Source: Linderina pennispora | Lineage: Eukaryota; Kickxellomycota; Kickxellomycetes; Kickxellales; Kickxellaceae | Direction of reading: 5' to 3' | NCBI RefSeq assembly: GCF_002104995.1 | Contig: NW_024468269.1 | Location: 62,001 to 126,000, forward strand | Length of the DNA stretch: 64,000 nucleotides | Part shown: in pieces, positions 1 to 12,147 of the stretch | Layout of the letters: each line of letters opens with the position of its first letter | Position numbering within the stretch: the first letter of the stretch is position 1 | Translations under genes and position numbers: made by a program | The notes under the pieces: generated by a model | Databases searched by the model: none | What the model was told of the DNA's origin: nothing | Seen by the model: only the letters and a program-made list of their open reading frames with translations

Positions 1-86
1 GCGACTTGTCCGCCTCGACGAGCTGCTTGACGCGCTCAATGTTGTCGTCGCTGACGGCGATCCAGATGTTCGACTCCTTTGGCCAT
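1..86 (-). CDS. 5' end of a gene leaving the left edge, ankyrin-like N terminus
   Basis: An ATG on the minus strand at 86 is followed, after one extra base, by a frame reading SNIWIAVSDDNIERVKQLVE, which resembles the first helix pair of an ankyrin-repeat protein (short N terminus, then repeats counted from residue 5 or so). The ATG frame reads MAKGVEHLD; removing one G of the GG pair near position 74 joins ATG to the ankyrin-like frame as MAKESNIW. Only about 28 codons are in the window, so the family call is tentative. The one-base break matches the many single-base breaks seen in the next 14 kb. Confidence 0.45.
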
Positions 87-1817
87 TGTGCTGGGCGATA
101 GAACGGCTAAATATCGTGTTTCGGTGAAAAGAAGGGGGAGAGACGAAAGAGCAGTGACAGCTAGAATTTCCTCTGGCGGGCCGGGCTATCCCACTCGCCC
201 CCCCCATCGACCCAGCCTGGCCCGCATCAATCCAGTTATGGCTGGCTCTTTGGGACCACCACCAGGAAAGCCGTGCTTTTTGCCACTGCCCTTTAAAAAC
301 ACTGCTATCCCCGAGTCGAGTCCTGCTCTTCGGTTCTGTGGTGCCTGCTGCGGCTCCACGAGTGTTGGGTGAAGGACGTTTTATTTTTATACAAGGTTTG
401 GTGGTGAAGGCGTTACCTGAGGTGCCATACGGCTGACCGCTACTCCGGGCGGCAGCACGTAAATAAGCAGATTTGCGGCAGCGGGCGGAGGAGCGGCCAG
501 GACAGAACTGATCTTCGCAATACCGAGCGACTGCTTGAGGCGCATCAACAGCACGAAAAGCAGGCTTGTGAAACGTCGATCGAACGAGTCATTCGAAAAG
601 CTGACAGGGACAAAAGGTGGTGTATAGAAATCCAAGGGCGCTTATTTTCCGAGGCGGTTTCTTTATCTCTACTGCCCTCCAGCTACCAGACTATTTATAC
701 GGTTTACCATAGACTATTACAGGCTTGTAACAATGAGCAGTTCTGGCTTCGGCTCCGATTGCGGAATAGCAGCGCGTGCAATCCTGATGCAAACCGGGCT
801 CCCATGCGCACATTCCTTCGGGCGAGGTAAGCAACCCCCTCTCAGAGCCACGCCCTGGGGTTAAGAAATAGTGAATCGAGGAACAGGAAGCTGGCTTGAA
901 ATTTGTGGCTGCAACCTCAGGCACGCTTGTTCAGCTTGCAGTTCACCAAGTGCAAGGAGCGGGGCTTGTGAATCGAGTGCACTCAGAACACGTCGCCTCC
1001 TGCTCGCGCCCTTAAGCGCCCAGTCTGCGTGAACTGCCACCCTTGCCCCAGTCGCATAACGTGGTTGACTGAGGGAAAATCAGCAACACGAGCTCAGGCA
1101 AAAATCTTTTGTGGCGACGCAAGAGATCCGCGAGCCTGTGCCTTGTGCGGGAACACCGGTCCCCGCTCACAATTGATATTATAAATAGCTGCCTCTCTGA
1201 AGAGCTCACAGTGACACGTTCTTGGCCAGTGAACCAGTCAATGCTTGCAACATACCCGCCGCTGAGCTGCAGAGTGCTGTTGCCCACGTCTGCTTTCCTT
1301 GGCTGGTGGGGATAGAGATACGCATGATGTGAGAACGCGGGATTCGCTGCAGCACCCGCTCCCTACATAGATTTCTCCGACAGCTGGCTACACTGGCAAA
1401 TGTTCCATTGCAATGCCTGAAGGAAATAGCGTTGCCAGCAAATGAGGGAGTGTAGTGGTGCGAAAAAAAGATATGGCATTATTGCACCTTGGGATCTTGG
1501 GCTGAGGGCCTCCCTTCCCCCCCCCCCTCACACTTGAAAGAGTAAAGTTGCAGTTTGTGTGGAAAACAAGGGGGGAGACGTCCATATATATAGGTCAGCA
1601 TTTCGCGCACGAATGCCTGCTCAAACAACTAAACCCGGAAACGCCTTATTCCTCCACCCACCTCGCTCATTTGTTCATTGCCATTTACTCCGTTCTGCAA
1701 AAATTAGAGATAACCTCTCCGACTGCAATAGTTCGACTAGGAATATCTGTTGTACCTGTACAGTCTCTCTACACACAATTCCTAATCCATCTCTATAGGG
1801 ACTGACCAATCTGGCCA
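87..1817. other. Stretch without a recognisable gene; one long open frame lacking a start
   Basis: No family was recognised here. The most notable element is a plus-strand open frame of about 141 codons from 411 to 836. It has no ATG near its beginning, contains a helical, charge-rich segment (for example TERLLEAHQQHEKQACE), and ends at a GTAAGC that could be a 5' splice site. It could be an internal exon of an unrecognised gene. The opposite strand over 387-635 is also open, so strand cannot be settled by eye. A C-run lies at 1519-1528 and a short TA tract near 1585-1592. Confidence 0.3.
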
Positions 1818-3432
1818 ATGTTCAACGCTGCCAAGAGAATACGCGCAGTCGCAGGACCGGGCGGCAGAGAAGCAAAGGTTGCTATTGTCGATGAATGCCG
1901 GCGAGCACACGTAACGTGCAGCACTGCTTGCAGATGCGCGACAAGGTCAAGAGCGCCCTGGGCGATCGGGACCAGACAAGGGCGCCAGCATTGCGATGCT
2001 GGTTCGCCACGGCTAACCAGTATGCCGCCGTGCAAGTGGGAATCCTGGCGCCTGCTGGCGGTGCAGTTGTGCCTCTGATCCCATTTGCACCCAGACCGGC
2101 GAGCTCGAGTACTTCATCACAACTCGGAGGCCAAGACACGCCGGTTTTAAAATGAACCACCCGCGGCCGCTGCTGACCTAACGTGCAAAGCGCCGTGCTC
2201 GACCGCTGCAGGGGCCAGATTCGGCCTTGTCAGCAGCGATGTCATCCATGACCTGCCCAACCTGCCAGAGCGACCGACCTCGCTGTCGATGATGAAGGCA
2301 GGGAGCGCTGTTCATCTAACTACACCAACTGGCAGCCACCGGGAAGCCCAAGGTGTGGTTCTGACACACGACCAACATTGCGGCCCCAGATTACTGACCT
2401 CGAGGAGGGCCTTGGGGATGGACGCACCGAGGACCGTCTGCTGCAAGCGTCCGCCCTGCTGCAACCACCTGCACGGCATTATTGTCGCGGCTGTGCACTG
2501 CGGCTGTGGTCGGGGAGCCACACCGAGATGCTGCCCAAGTTCGACAAGGAACGCGTCTGGAACCGATCATCGACGGGCCGGCAGGACGTCTCAATCATCA
2601 AAAATGGGTGTGCCACCATGTAACGACCCCGCCATTTGTGCAGGCTGCCGAAGGAGAATGCCGGCCGAGCGCCAGCGCCCAGGCTATACACGGGCCATGA
2701 ACAGCCTGCGCTGACTGCTCTGCTCGGCGGCCCGGCCGACATCGGTGTTCCGCGCTGGCAAAAAGGCCACGGGCCAGAATTATGCTGGAGGCGGCGCTAA
2801 ACGGAATGTCTGAAATCGCATGGCTGCTTGAGCAACGACGGCCTGAACCCCGCAGAACCGCAAGGCCGGGTCGGTGCAAGCCGCTGCCCAAGGTGCTAGT
2901 GCGCCTGATAGAATCCGAGGTCAAGGACGTGACGAGACGCCAGGCGCATCAGGCACCATCCAAATCAAAAGGGCCCAATGTGTTCCACGCCTACTACGGC
3001 CTCATCCGAGAAAACCGCCAAGGAATTACACGTCCGACGGCTGGTTCATCAACCGGCGATGTGGCACCGCGACTCGGGACGGTCCTCTACTACATCATGG
3101 CGCAATGACGTTCGACATCATCAAAAGTAGGGCGGCTTCAAACTGTCGGCTCTCGAGAAATTGAGCGAGAGCTTGCTTGAAGCACCGAACATTTGTCGAT
3201 GTCCGCGGTCGTGGCGGTGCCCAGCGGAGGACTGGGCGAGGTCGGGCGCACTGCCGTGCACCGCTCAAGCCCGATAACGACGCTGACCAATCGAGGAGCG
3301 TCAGGCCTCTGGTGTATGAGCGCATCTCGCGCTACAAGACCCCGAAGTGCTGCGGTATCGTCGACGAGCTGCCCCGGAATCTGCAATGGGCAAGCTCGAC
3401 AAGAAGGCCTCAATGGCTATGTTTTTGCGTGA
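1818..3432 (+). pseudogene. Acyl/malonyl-CoA synthetase (ACSF3-type AMP-binding enzyme), frame broken many times
   Basis: Members activate a carboxylic acid (malonate for ACSF3) to its CoA thioester through an acyl-AMP intermediate, in mitochondria for ACSF3. The family order is readable across shifting frames. From the ATG at 1818 come MFNAAKRI and KVAIVDE, then a YAAVQVGI-type segment (about 2020-2045) and the P-loop-like TSGTTG-K-PKGVVLTH region split over two frames (2318-2375). These are followed by the conserved HLHGIIVA region near 2465-2490, GMSEIAW near 2802-2822, GPNVFHAYYG near 2970-2999, TSDGWF-TGDVATRD near 3030-3085, DIIKSGGFKLSALE near 3115-3165 and ERISRYKTPK at 3318-3347 with the catalytic-lysine region after it. 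At least ten single-base shifts are needed to restore one frame. Either a decayed gene or, more likely given the neighbours, poor consensus sequence. The family call is firm; the choice of ACSF3 over other acyl-CoA synthetases is moderate. Confidence 0.75.
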
Positions 3433-4127
3433 GGAGGGCGGACTGCTCGGACACACTAGATTGTAATGACGGCGTGCGTCTATTGGGGGATCGATCTCTT
3501 CCACATATTCCCACATATTGTTTTAGTCTACCTTTTCCTCTTCTTCTTTTCCTTTACACAGTGCAAATATAGGCTGTGGCCCAAGCACTCATCTGCCCTC
3601 CTGGGCTGCGCTAATCTATGTCCTGGAGATGGTGCGGATAGTGGCAAGCTATTGTCAAACTGCCGAATTGCCATGCAGCTGGTCGCGGCGATGCTGCTGG
3701 GCTTACTAACGGTGGCAGAAAGTCGAGCTCGGTCTTAACATGAGAATGAAATGCGGAAGTTAATGTGTGGCATATTATGTCCCAGATGCCCACTGTTCGG
3801 CCTACAGATTCGTCTTGCTAATACAAAAAGTAGAAAACATACTTCCTAGTGACATGCTAGGACGCCGCCCGATGACATGCATCCAGGCTTACTCGCAAAT
3901 TGACCACGGAAAAAACTGGCAGCGAAATTGCGACGAGAAGCGCCGATCTGCTATGCTGGCAGGTCGCGGCTGCGCTGGCTATCGGCCCCCAGCCCCCCAC
4001 TCTGCCTCTGCCCAGGCGCTTTCAATACAAAGCACGCTTTGGTTTATTTTAGCTTTAAGTCGCCGCGCACATCATGCAAGAACACGATATGTTGGACCTC
4101 CATTAGCTGTATAAATCTAACTGGAAA
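3433..4127. other. Intergenic, no gene seen
   Basis: This lies between the convergent ends of the synthetase remnant and the SUMO protease remnant. Pyrimidine-rich and AT-richer sequence at 3525-3560 and 4045-4060 fits 3' untranslated sequence of both. No RNA gene or conserved protein fragment was recognised. Confidence 0.4.
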
Positions 4128-7100
4128 TCATCGCTTCTCCGCTCCAATCTTGGGCGGCTGCACGGTCGCATCGCGCAGTCGTAGGGCGGAGCCCGCATTT
4201 CTGCGACTCTCTCCGGCACTAGCGTAGCCGACACTGCAGCCGAGCTGCCGCGCCGGCGTCAGCCCAGGGCGGTCCCAAATCGAGCCAATTCAGAAATCCC
4301 CGTTCCCATTGGCACCAATCCTTGCTTGGGCTCGGCCAGCAAGGGAGGGGTCGTCGCCCAGATCGCAATGCGTCGATCGCGCGCTGCAGCGCCCCATTCT
4401 CACCCAACACTGCTTCGCTCCGCAGTACGCCCTCGCCAGGTCCGTGGCCCAGGTCCAGCATCCCCTTCCGCTTCTGCCGCAATAAGCCCGGGGGCGAACA
4501 CTCGCGCAGACTCACATTGTTTGACTGCCAACGCCAGCCAGCGTCATGCGGATCGCGGCAGAATCCTCCCACGTAAGTGCAGCACGATAGACTCCGCAAT
4601 CGCACTATGGTTGGTCTGCAGTGGCACCATTGCCAATACGCTGCAAGTCACCCGAAGACGCCTCCCGGTTGCTGGCTGCGGCTGCTGCGTCGCTGCTGTC
4701 TGCTGCAGCGGGGGGACTTGCGAGACTCAATCTCGCGAGTATGTACTCGCGCTAGCGCAAGCTGAAGAAGTCGTCTGGTGCTGCTGGCCAGCGAATCAGG
4801 ATCAGGATGTACGGGTGCTTTGCTGGGATCCTTGTAACTTTGCCGGCAGTTATCTTAAACTCGCTGTTCTTGAAGCCGAATCACAACAGGATCAGGCGCG
4901 GCGCCCATCACGCTAGGTAGCAAAGACGGATCGGCGACGGCCTCACCATTCTCCTCACGGCTGCGCTGATAAATGGTCCTGGAACCCAGGGTGGGCGTGA
5001 CGACAGGTCAACAAAGACTGCAATTTCTCCTCTCAACCCAGTGTCGAGTGCCCACGCGTAGCACTCATCTGCACGATCGGCGATGCGTCTCGGGAATTAG
5101 GCATTGTTGTAGGGCCCCCTGCTCGTTGCTGGTGCGCTGCCTGGCGCTGCTATCTGCGTGCTGGCACACCGAGTTTTCAATGTTTCTCTGAAACTGGCCG
5201 CGACAGTAGCGTCTGCTATGCAGCACATGCCGCCGTCCAGTACGCGCATCTCCGTTCGAGGTCCATAGCTAGCAGCCCTGTCTCGCTGGCGCTGCGGCGA
5301 GTGTTTCTGGCGCTGGGAAGAGCTGGTTGATCTCGTACTCCTCCAGGGTCTTCCGCGACTTTAGCCTGCCTTGGGTGACTCTGCAGCCTCTGTGCAGGTT
5401 GGCTTTCGGATCACCCTGATTGGCGTCCCATTTAATTCGCTGGCATCGACTTTCACGACTGCCCTGCGCAATGTCGCTGCTCCTCTTGTCATCAGTGGCC
5501 AGCAGCAGGCCCCGGTTGGTGAAGTGATGGCCAAGTACACGAATGCAGGTTTCTCGTTGATTGCAACGAAAATGTACTTCTTTGCAGCAGGTCCACACTG
5601 CAAATCCACCGCTTCAGCCTTGCCCAATGCATAGGCCGCTACGGGTTATTCTCTCTGACCACAGACCCGCGCGGCCTGCGCGGCTTGCGCTGGGACGACA
5701 GCTTTTGAAAAAGAATGTGTTGAAAAAGAAGCAGCATCGCTGTGCAAGCACTGGGTTGTTCCTGCGTATCGTCCTCTGGAGATATAGCGCAATGTAAAAC
5801 TCCATGACGTGTCGTTGAGGAAGCCGCCCCTGTACAGGCGCGAGATGTCCTGCCCATCACCGAACGTGCCTTGCGCTCGCCCAGCGGGGTACTCAAAACT
5901 TAAGCGTGTAGTCAAGTAGTGGAAAAATTCGCGCTTGTGCCCACAATTCGTCGTCTACCAGATGAGTCCGAGCCGACCTCTGCCAGGCAACCTGGCGTCC
6001 GTTTGACGCGGCCGCCTGTGCTGAGACGTGGGTGACGAAGGGGCCGCCGAGAACTGGTCTGGCTTGGCAGCCAGGGTGGTTGCTTGCTGTCCGCAGCCTG
6101 GTAGCTCCTTTTCAACGCCCCATTCGTACCATCGCTGTCATCAGCCGCTGTCGTCATCACCGCAGCAGCTGTCGCTTGCGGGTGCTTGCTGGCCGGAGCC
6201 AGTAATGGTGGCCTGATGTGAAGGGTCCTAGCGGTGGCCGCTGCACTGTCCAGACGCTGGACAAGCCGAAGCTAGGTCCTGGTTTCTGAAGCTTGCTACA
6301 GCGAGATCTTTTCGCCCCTGCTCATCCTCTGACGAAACGAAAATCAAGTCAAGTGCTGTAGGCCTGGTCAGCTCTCGCCACGTGCAATATATGACACTTC
6401 AAATCGTGTGGTGGCCAATCGCTGCTGCGCATCAAACACCCTTGGCAATCCGTCAATCACTGCCGGCAATGCGGCCTTGGACTGGGATCTGCCCAGCACA
6501 TGAATATCATGCTGATGGCCATGTCGCTGCTGCTGCGGATCAAACCAAGCCAGCTCCTCAAACACTCGACTCCATCGTCGATTATTGGCTGACCCGCATA
6601 AATACAAAACGCATTCGTTTCAAAGTAATCCAGCGCGTCATGTCGTTGGCGTCAAAACTTCATCGTGACGCTGCGTCCTGCAGACGCGGTGATTTCAAAA
6701 CGAGCGCCGCAAATAAAGTTGACTGTCAGCGCAGGCGTAGAGTTGAGCAACTGCACTGCCGACATGAGTCGGTCTGCTTGAACGTGGGTTTCCGATCTTT
6801 CAACCCCGACGCAGCGTCAGAATGCTTTGCTGGATGTTCCTGCCGAGGAACTAATCAACACAGTTCTGCAGTCTGTCGACGCTTTGCCCTCCGGGCTGAA
6901 CCTAACTGGAGAAGCCTGTGGTGCTGATGTGGGGCGATGTGGGCGATGTAGGTTACGTGGGCGAGAGATGGCGACTCCAAGAATAATTGACGCGTGTCCA
7001 TTGACTTTCGCGCCCTGGTCAAGCACAAGGCCCCGGCGCTAGGATGGCGAGGTCGTCGACTGATACTCTGTGTATATTTCTGGCAGCTTCGTCGTGATCT

Positions 7101-8018
7101 GAGTCCGAAGTAGAATACGCCGCTCGCCGCAGCGCCAGTAGCGCGATGTGTGATGAGCTTAATTCACCGCTGTTTGATTAGGCGGGCGTGGCGAGCAGCC
7201 GCGCCTCGGTGGTGTGGAGGAATTGCTTATGCTGCTGCTGCTGTGGCTATCGTGCTTGCTGCTTAGGTTGCAAGCCGGCCGCAATTGACACTTTGGCGGT
7301 TTCAATGAGCCTTATCGACGCAGTATCCATACAGTCTCCGCGACTGTTGCCCTGGGCACAGACGACAAGGCGGCGACGAGTTTACTGCATCCTCTTGCAG
7401 GCGAATTGGATGGACTCTCGCAGGCTGCCACGCGGCATTTGTGCCAGAGCCTGGATTGCTTGCTAGAAGACGCTTGTAACTTGCAGCAGTAGATCCTAAG
7501 TCCATACTGCGTTCTCTCAAGCTACTTCGGCGTGACCGACTCATTTGCCTTGTTGAGTACCTCTAGGCCAGACGGTGATCCTCTGCCCACAGATGCTGCC
7601 CCGGTCAGATCCCGGCACTTGTTGGACTAGGCACTCATCGACCTCAATCAGCTCTTCGCCTCGGCCCGTGGCCCCATCTTCCGGGTCGCATCTGAATCGT
7701 CAACATGCATCACGCGAACCGTCCTGGCTGCGCTGGGTTTGTCTGTGGCAGCCCATGACCTCTGAAGAATTTAACCGGGGGATATTGCTCTGGGCGGGGC
7801 CATGCTTTCAAACTGGACTGACTCGTGACTGACAACCCCCTTTTTCTGCCACTGCCTCGCTGCTGGGTCTGAGATTCAACTGCCAGCGTCCCTGCGCCTA
7901 TCTCTTTGACTCTGTTTGTGTCGCTGCGCCCAGTGCCCCCGCTGGCCGTCTGTCCGATGTCTTCTGCTGTACGGGGGCCTCTGCTGCTGCGCGTCTGCGG
8001 CAGAATGCTTCCTTCCAT
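4128..8018 (-). pseudogene. Ulp2/SENP6-7 type SUMO protease, frame broken many times
   Basis: Ulp2-type enzymes remove SUMO chains in the nucleus with a C48 cysteine protease fold. On the minus strand, in pieces, one reads the classic catalytic-domain start DISRLYRGGFLNDT (5816-5858), a MEFYI...LQR helix (5765-5810), FFNTFFFKKLSSQRKPRR (5680-5740), then KKYIFVAINE (5556-5585) followed, once a one-base insertion is discounted, by N-L-H-W-Y-L-A with the catalytic His. Beyond it is an acidic, charged insertion (5300-5520), usual between His and Asp/Cys in the Ulp2/SENP6-7 branch. Upstream (6630-6745) is a PH-like strand pair reading RFEITASAGRSVTMKF and ANDMTRWITLKR, as in Ulp2 N-terminal regions. 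The ATG at 8018 (MEGSILPQ) and the terminal frame DATVQPPKIGAEKR followed by TGA at 4128-4130 are chosen as the ends. I could not place the catalytic Cys with certainty. Frequent one-base breaks make the exact exon structure unreadable. Confidence 0.7.
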
Positions 8019-8873
8019 TAATATTCTTGAACTGGCAAGGCGCTGCTGCGCTTCTATGATAAAGAAAAAGGGACGCGTTAGAATGCAGAGCGCTTTTCAG
8101 CTGCTTTTTTCTCTCGAAATGACTCAGCAGCAATGCCAGTAACCTACCTCTGGTAATTTGCAGAAGTAGTGGGGATAATCAGAATGACCGTGTTTCCGTT
8201 GAATGAAGTGGTTTTTCAGCTAAAGTGGCAGTTCGCATTTGGCTGTGTTAGCGTTTATGTTCACTGGCATGGGCCCGCCAGCCACGCTCGTGGTAAATAA
8301 GCAGCGGCGCTACGAACACTGGTCTTGTCCGCTCATAAGTTTGCTGTAAAAGGCGGCTCGCCCGCTCGTTTGCTTTTGGCGTGGAAAGGTGCAATGGCCG
8401 ATTCGCAGAAAGAGTTGAATGAATAGAAAGAGTAGTGGTACACGGGAAAATATGCAAAAAGCAGACAAGCCTGAATGAGTGGCAACAGAAATGGCTCCTT
8501 GTTGGAGAAATAAGCAAGATTATACGGTGGCGCACGGTGACTCGATGAAAGACGCTGCGCTAGCCAATATTTGCTATATGGGTGTTATTGGAATAGGCCG
8601 CCCGCCTGTGCAGGCCTGAACAAGGCTGTTGCCCCGTCGTATATGCACCCACGCATGCCCGGCTCAATCACAAGACACTTTTGGCTGTTTTTGAAGGTTT
8701 CTCATTTGCTTTGCTAGAAACAAAAGCTTGAATTTTACACTTCAAAAATGCAAAAAAAGAAAAAGGAAAGGATAACGATAAAAGGAAATAGAAAAACAGA
8801 GGTAAGAGGTTGGTGAGGATAAGTAGTGGGATAATGAGATCAGACGTGCCCGGAGGCGCGGCTCCACCTTAGT

Positions 8874-9611
8874 CTATTGCGAGGAAGCTAACGGCGCCTT
8901 GGATGCGTCGTTGATCCTTGGGTTTCCTTCTCGCAGGTCCCTTGCGTCGCGCGAACATAAAGTCCAATAACCTCCCCCCGCAGGCGTGCTGATCTGGAAT
9001 CCGTGGGTGTCGGCAGAAGATGTGTTCGCACGCGAGCCACTTGTTGTCGTCTGCTTCACGCAGCGCACTCGCGAGCGGCAAGCTTGAAGGCAGCCGGCCC
9101 GTTGTTGGCACTGTGCCCGCTTCGTCGGCGTTGAGGAGCCCGAGAGGCCGACGGAGAGCCGCGACCAGCGGCAGGGCATGCCGAACCAGGCGCCGAGCTC
9201 GACAACGAGGGAGGATGTGTCGGGTTGGTGTGAATCAGGATTCAACCAGTGGGTTGTGATTGCAGTGGCCGGCTCCGAGACGTGCTTGCCGACTGCGCAA
9301 CTGCTGCAGTAGTCGCTGATAGTGGTGGTGGTATGGAGTGGCAGTGGTGGTAGTGGGTGGTGGTAGAGCAGCGGCGCAGCGGCGGCAGCAGGCAATCGCG
9401 TTTGTTCATTGCAAGCCATCCACGGCAAGGTGACTGAAATGGTAGTGCGGCCGGTTGGTGTCTGACTGGCGGCAGCGGAACGCATATGTGAGGCAGAACA
9501 TTGACAGAGGGCGTTTGGGGGAGCTGTCAGTAAGGAAGAGTGCCGGGTTAGAGCATCTGCGTGATAGTGTTGATTTGGCTGTGTTCGACATGGCAGCATA
9601 TAATGGCTCAT
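8874..9611 (-). CDS. Hypothetical protein, possible
   Basis: A 245-codon open frame from ATG 9611. The length is unusual for chance in this composition, but no family is recognised. The first part is rich in Ser, Thr, His and Pro (SDYCSSCAVGKHVSEPA, DTSSLVVELGAWFGM). After about 9170 a neighbouring minus frame looks more protein-like (LREADDNKWLACEHIFC, then RHPRIPDQHACGG), so a one-base frameshift near 9160 may join the two, as in other genes of this end of the window. The Cys/His spacing in that part could be a metal site. Could equally be a fortuitous open frame upstream of the protease gene. Confidence 0.25.
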   Translation of the reverse strand: MSHYMLPCRTQPNQHYHADALTRHSSLLTAPPNALCQCSASHMRSAAASQTPTGRTTISVTLPWMACNEQTRLPAAAAAPLLYHHPLPPLPLHTTTTISDYCSSCAVGKHVSEPATAITTHWLNPDSHQPDTSSLVVELGAWFGMPCRWSRLSVGLSGSSTPTKRAQCQQRAGCLQACRSRVRCVKQTTTSGSRANTSSADTHGFQISTPAGGGYWTLCSRDARDLREGNPRINDASKAPLASSQ

Positions 9612-11328
9612 CTGCGCGGCATACGGGAGAAAGCCCAGAGTCGAAATTAAGCAATAGGGGGACGTGCATGAAACGTATGTACACACATCTCTAGTCCAAG
9701 AAAACACCCAGAGTCCAGACGTGCGCTGGCCCTTTCCCCTCACAAAAGGGATGTAAAAAAAAGTGATCCGCTTCGTGGGCCCCCTCCCTCACACCAGCAG
9801 GCGAACAGCAGGCAGTATTGCCTGTGCCCGTGTTGCCAGACTAGAAGACAGGTGAGAAAATGGAGCCAGAGTAGGCAAAGGGGGAACAGAGGGAGAAAAA
9901 TGGCAACACTATAATGCCGGCACGTGAGAAACGTGCTGACACCAGCCGTCGCACGCTTTTTTCTAAGCGCAATTGCCTGTGGCCCGCCTAGACACGACAA
10001 AAAGCAAAGAACGCTGGGTGGAAAGTAAAACGTAACTGCGCCAACATTGCTGGTTCTGCTTTTGGCTGGCTTTCCTGCTCCTTGAAGCATTTCGAGAGCA
10101 CTATTGTTGTAGAGTGGGGTTAGCCATAGAAGCCGCAGTTGTTGACGCAGAACTTCGGCTGCTTGTGAAATCGGGGTTCTTCTCGCATTGCTTGTAAAGA
10201 AAGGAGGTGCTGTCGATGCGCGTTGCTGCTGCTTACGAAAAAGAGAAATGAGGGCTGCAAAAATGCAAGAATAAAGGGGAGAAAAGAGAAAGAAAAAGAG
10301 CCTGAGGTTAAGGGCAATAGCTTCAAACTCCAAAAAGAAGAAAAAGCACTAGATTTGGTGTCCCAAAGCAAAAGAAGTGAGGGAAGCGAAAAAGAAGAAA
10401 TATTAATTATGAGCGTGTGTGCGAAAAAGCAAGAGAGTACACGCAATCGGGGCCGGCGAGGCGGCCTTTATACCGGCAAAGGTCAAAAATAAACGCCCAC
10501 ACGCCCATTGGCCAGCCCCCCGCCGAAGCGATCAAAGTTTGGCCAATTTATAATTTGTGGGCTTGGCCTCTGCTGCGGGCGGCACTTTTGTATTTCCGTT
10601 GAAGGCGATATCGCTCGATGTGACAAACAGCCTGCTCTCTAGAGGATTAGTAATTACCGTATTTGTTGGTCTTGGCCGCGCCTTCTCTCCCGATAGCGGC
10701 ACGACGTTTGTGTTGCATTGGGAGCGTGTGTACCGCCCGAAACCTGTAAACAATGGTAGTTGTGGTTGTGGTGGTTGTGGTGGTTGTGGTGATGATGGTA
10801 GGGGTAGCAGTGGAGCTGGCTGCAGGAAATTAAAGCAAAGCGGTCACAAGAACAGCTGGCACATAGGGCCCACATCAGTCCGTTGATCAGCCAGCCAGCC
10901 AGCCATAGCCGCAGCCTCAGTAGCAGCCAGCTTCGAGTGTGTTCGATCGCGTTCTGCCTCTGAATACTGCTTGGCTCATCGTTCGCTAGATGATGCACCA
11001 GTGCCGCAGGGGTTCCGTCCTGTCCAGCGAATCGAATAGCAGTTACCCGGTGCCAAATATAGAAGGTGGGCCCACACAGCAGGCACAGGAAAATCAAAAT
11101 TGTCACCGCTGAACACGCGGGCGACAAACAGCGCAAAAAGAGCCCCTGCTTTCAGCAACACGCAAAATGTGCGGTCGATCGGGCTGGCGACTCTGCGCCT
11201 ATGGTCCAGAATACTGCCTACTGATCGGCGTATATTGCTGCTGGCCATGCTACGGCCCGCATTATCGTATAAACGGAAGAAATGAAATGAATAGAGAAAA
11301 TCGAGCGAAACTAATGCGTTTCTACGAC
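9612..11328. other. Gene-poor stretch downstream of the glycogen phosphorylase gene
   Basis: No conserved protein fragment was recognised. The sequence holds purine-rich tracts (10225-10400), pyrimidine/purine low-complexity sequence and a short tandem repeat at 10764-10790. Long open frames on the minus strand near 9740-10446 begin only with non-ATG codons and are full of Phe/Leu/Ser from the purine-rich plus strand, so I do not call them genes. Confidence 0.4.
10764..10790 (+). repeat. Tandem GGTTGTGGT repeat, three perfect units
   Basis: Three consecutive perfect copies of the nonamer GGTTGTGGT, flanked by imperfect GGTNGT units from 10755 to about 10800. A G-rich simple repeat in noncoding sequence. 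Confidence 0.85.
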
Positions 11329-12114
11329 TTAGACCTTGGAGTTATCGACAGGCAGGGGCTCGATGTTCCAGACCTCCTCGGCGTACTCCTGGATGGAGCG
11401 GTCAGACGAGAACTTGGACATGCGGGCAACGTTGAGGATGGACTTGGTGATCCACTCGTCGTGGTCGCGGTAGGCCTCCTCGACGGCCTGGTGGGCCTGG
11501 ATGTACGAGGGGAAGTCGACAGACAGCAGGTACACGTCACCGCCGCGCAGGATCGAGTCGATGAGCGGCTGGAAGATGTGGGCCTCGCCGAAAGTGCCGG
11601 CCTGGATGAGGTCGAACGCAGCCTGCAGCGCCTCGTCCGGCTTGGGCTGGTGGAAGCGCAGGTAGTGGCGGAAGTCCTCGACCTCGTGGGCAAGGCAGCC
11701 AAAGAAGAAGATGTTCTCCTCGCCAACCTCCTCGCCAATCTCGATGTTGGCGCCGTCGACAGTGCCAAGGATGATGCCGCCGTTGAGGCAGAACTTCATG
11801 TTCGAGGTACCCGACGCCTCGGTGCCAGCAGTCGAGATGTGCTGCGAGATGTCGCTGGCCGGGATGATGGACTCGGCGGCGGTGACGCTGTAGTCGGGGA
11901 TGAAGACGACCTTGAGGACATCGCCAATCTCCTCGTCGTTGTTGATGACCTCGGCCACCGAGTTGATCAGCTTGATGACCTGCTTGGCAACCCAGTAGCC
12001 CGACGCAGCCTTACCGGCGAAGATGACGACGCGGTGGAGCTGCTTGGCGCGCTCCTCGGCAGACATCTTCTTGAGCTGGCCGTAGCGGTGGATGACGCTG
12101 AGGATGTTCATGAA

Positions 12115-12147
<33 letters not shown>

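Noticed and set aside
8019..8868. Short frames on both strands upstream of the SUMO protease gene
   Set aside because: None has a motif, and the sequence is upstream of the protease start with A-rich tracts typical of intergenic DNA.
9740..10446. Minus-strand frames of up to 197 codons rich in Phe, Leu and Ser
   Set aside because: They lack an ATG start and arise from a purine-rich plus strand; no family motif.
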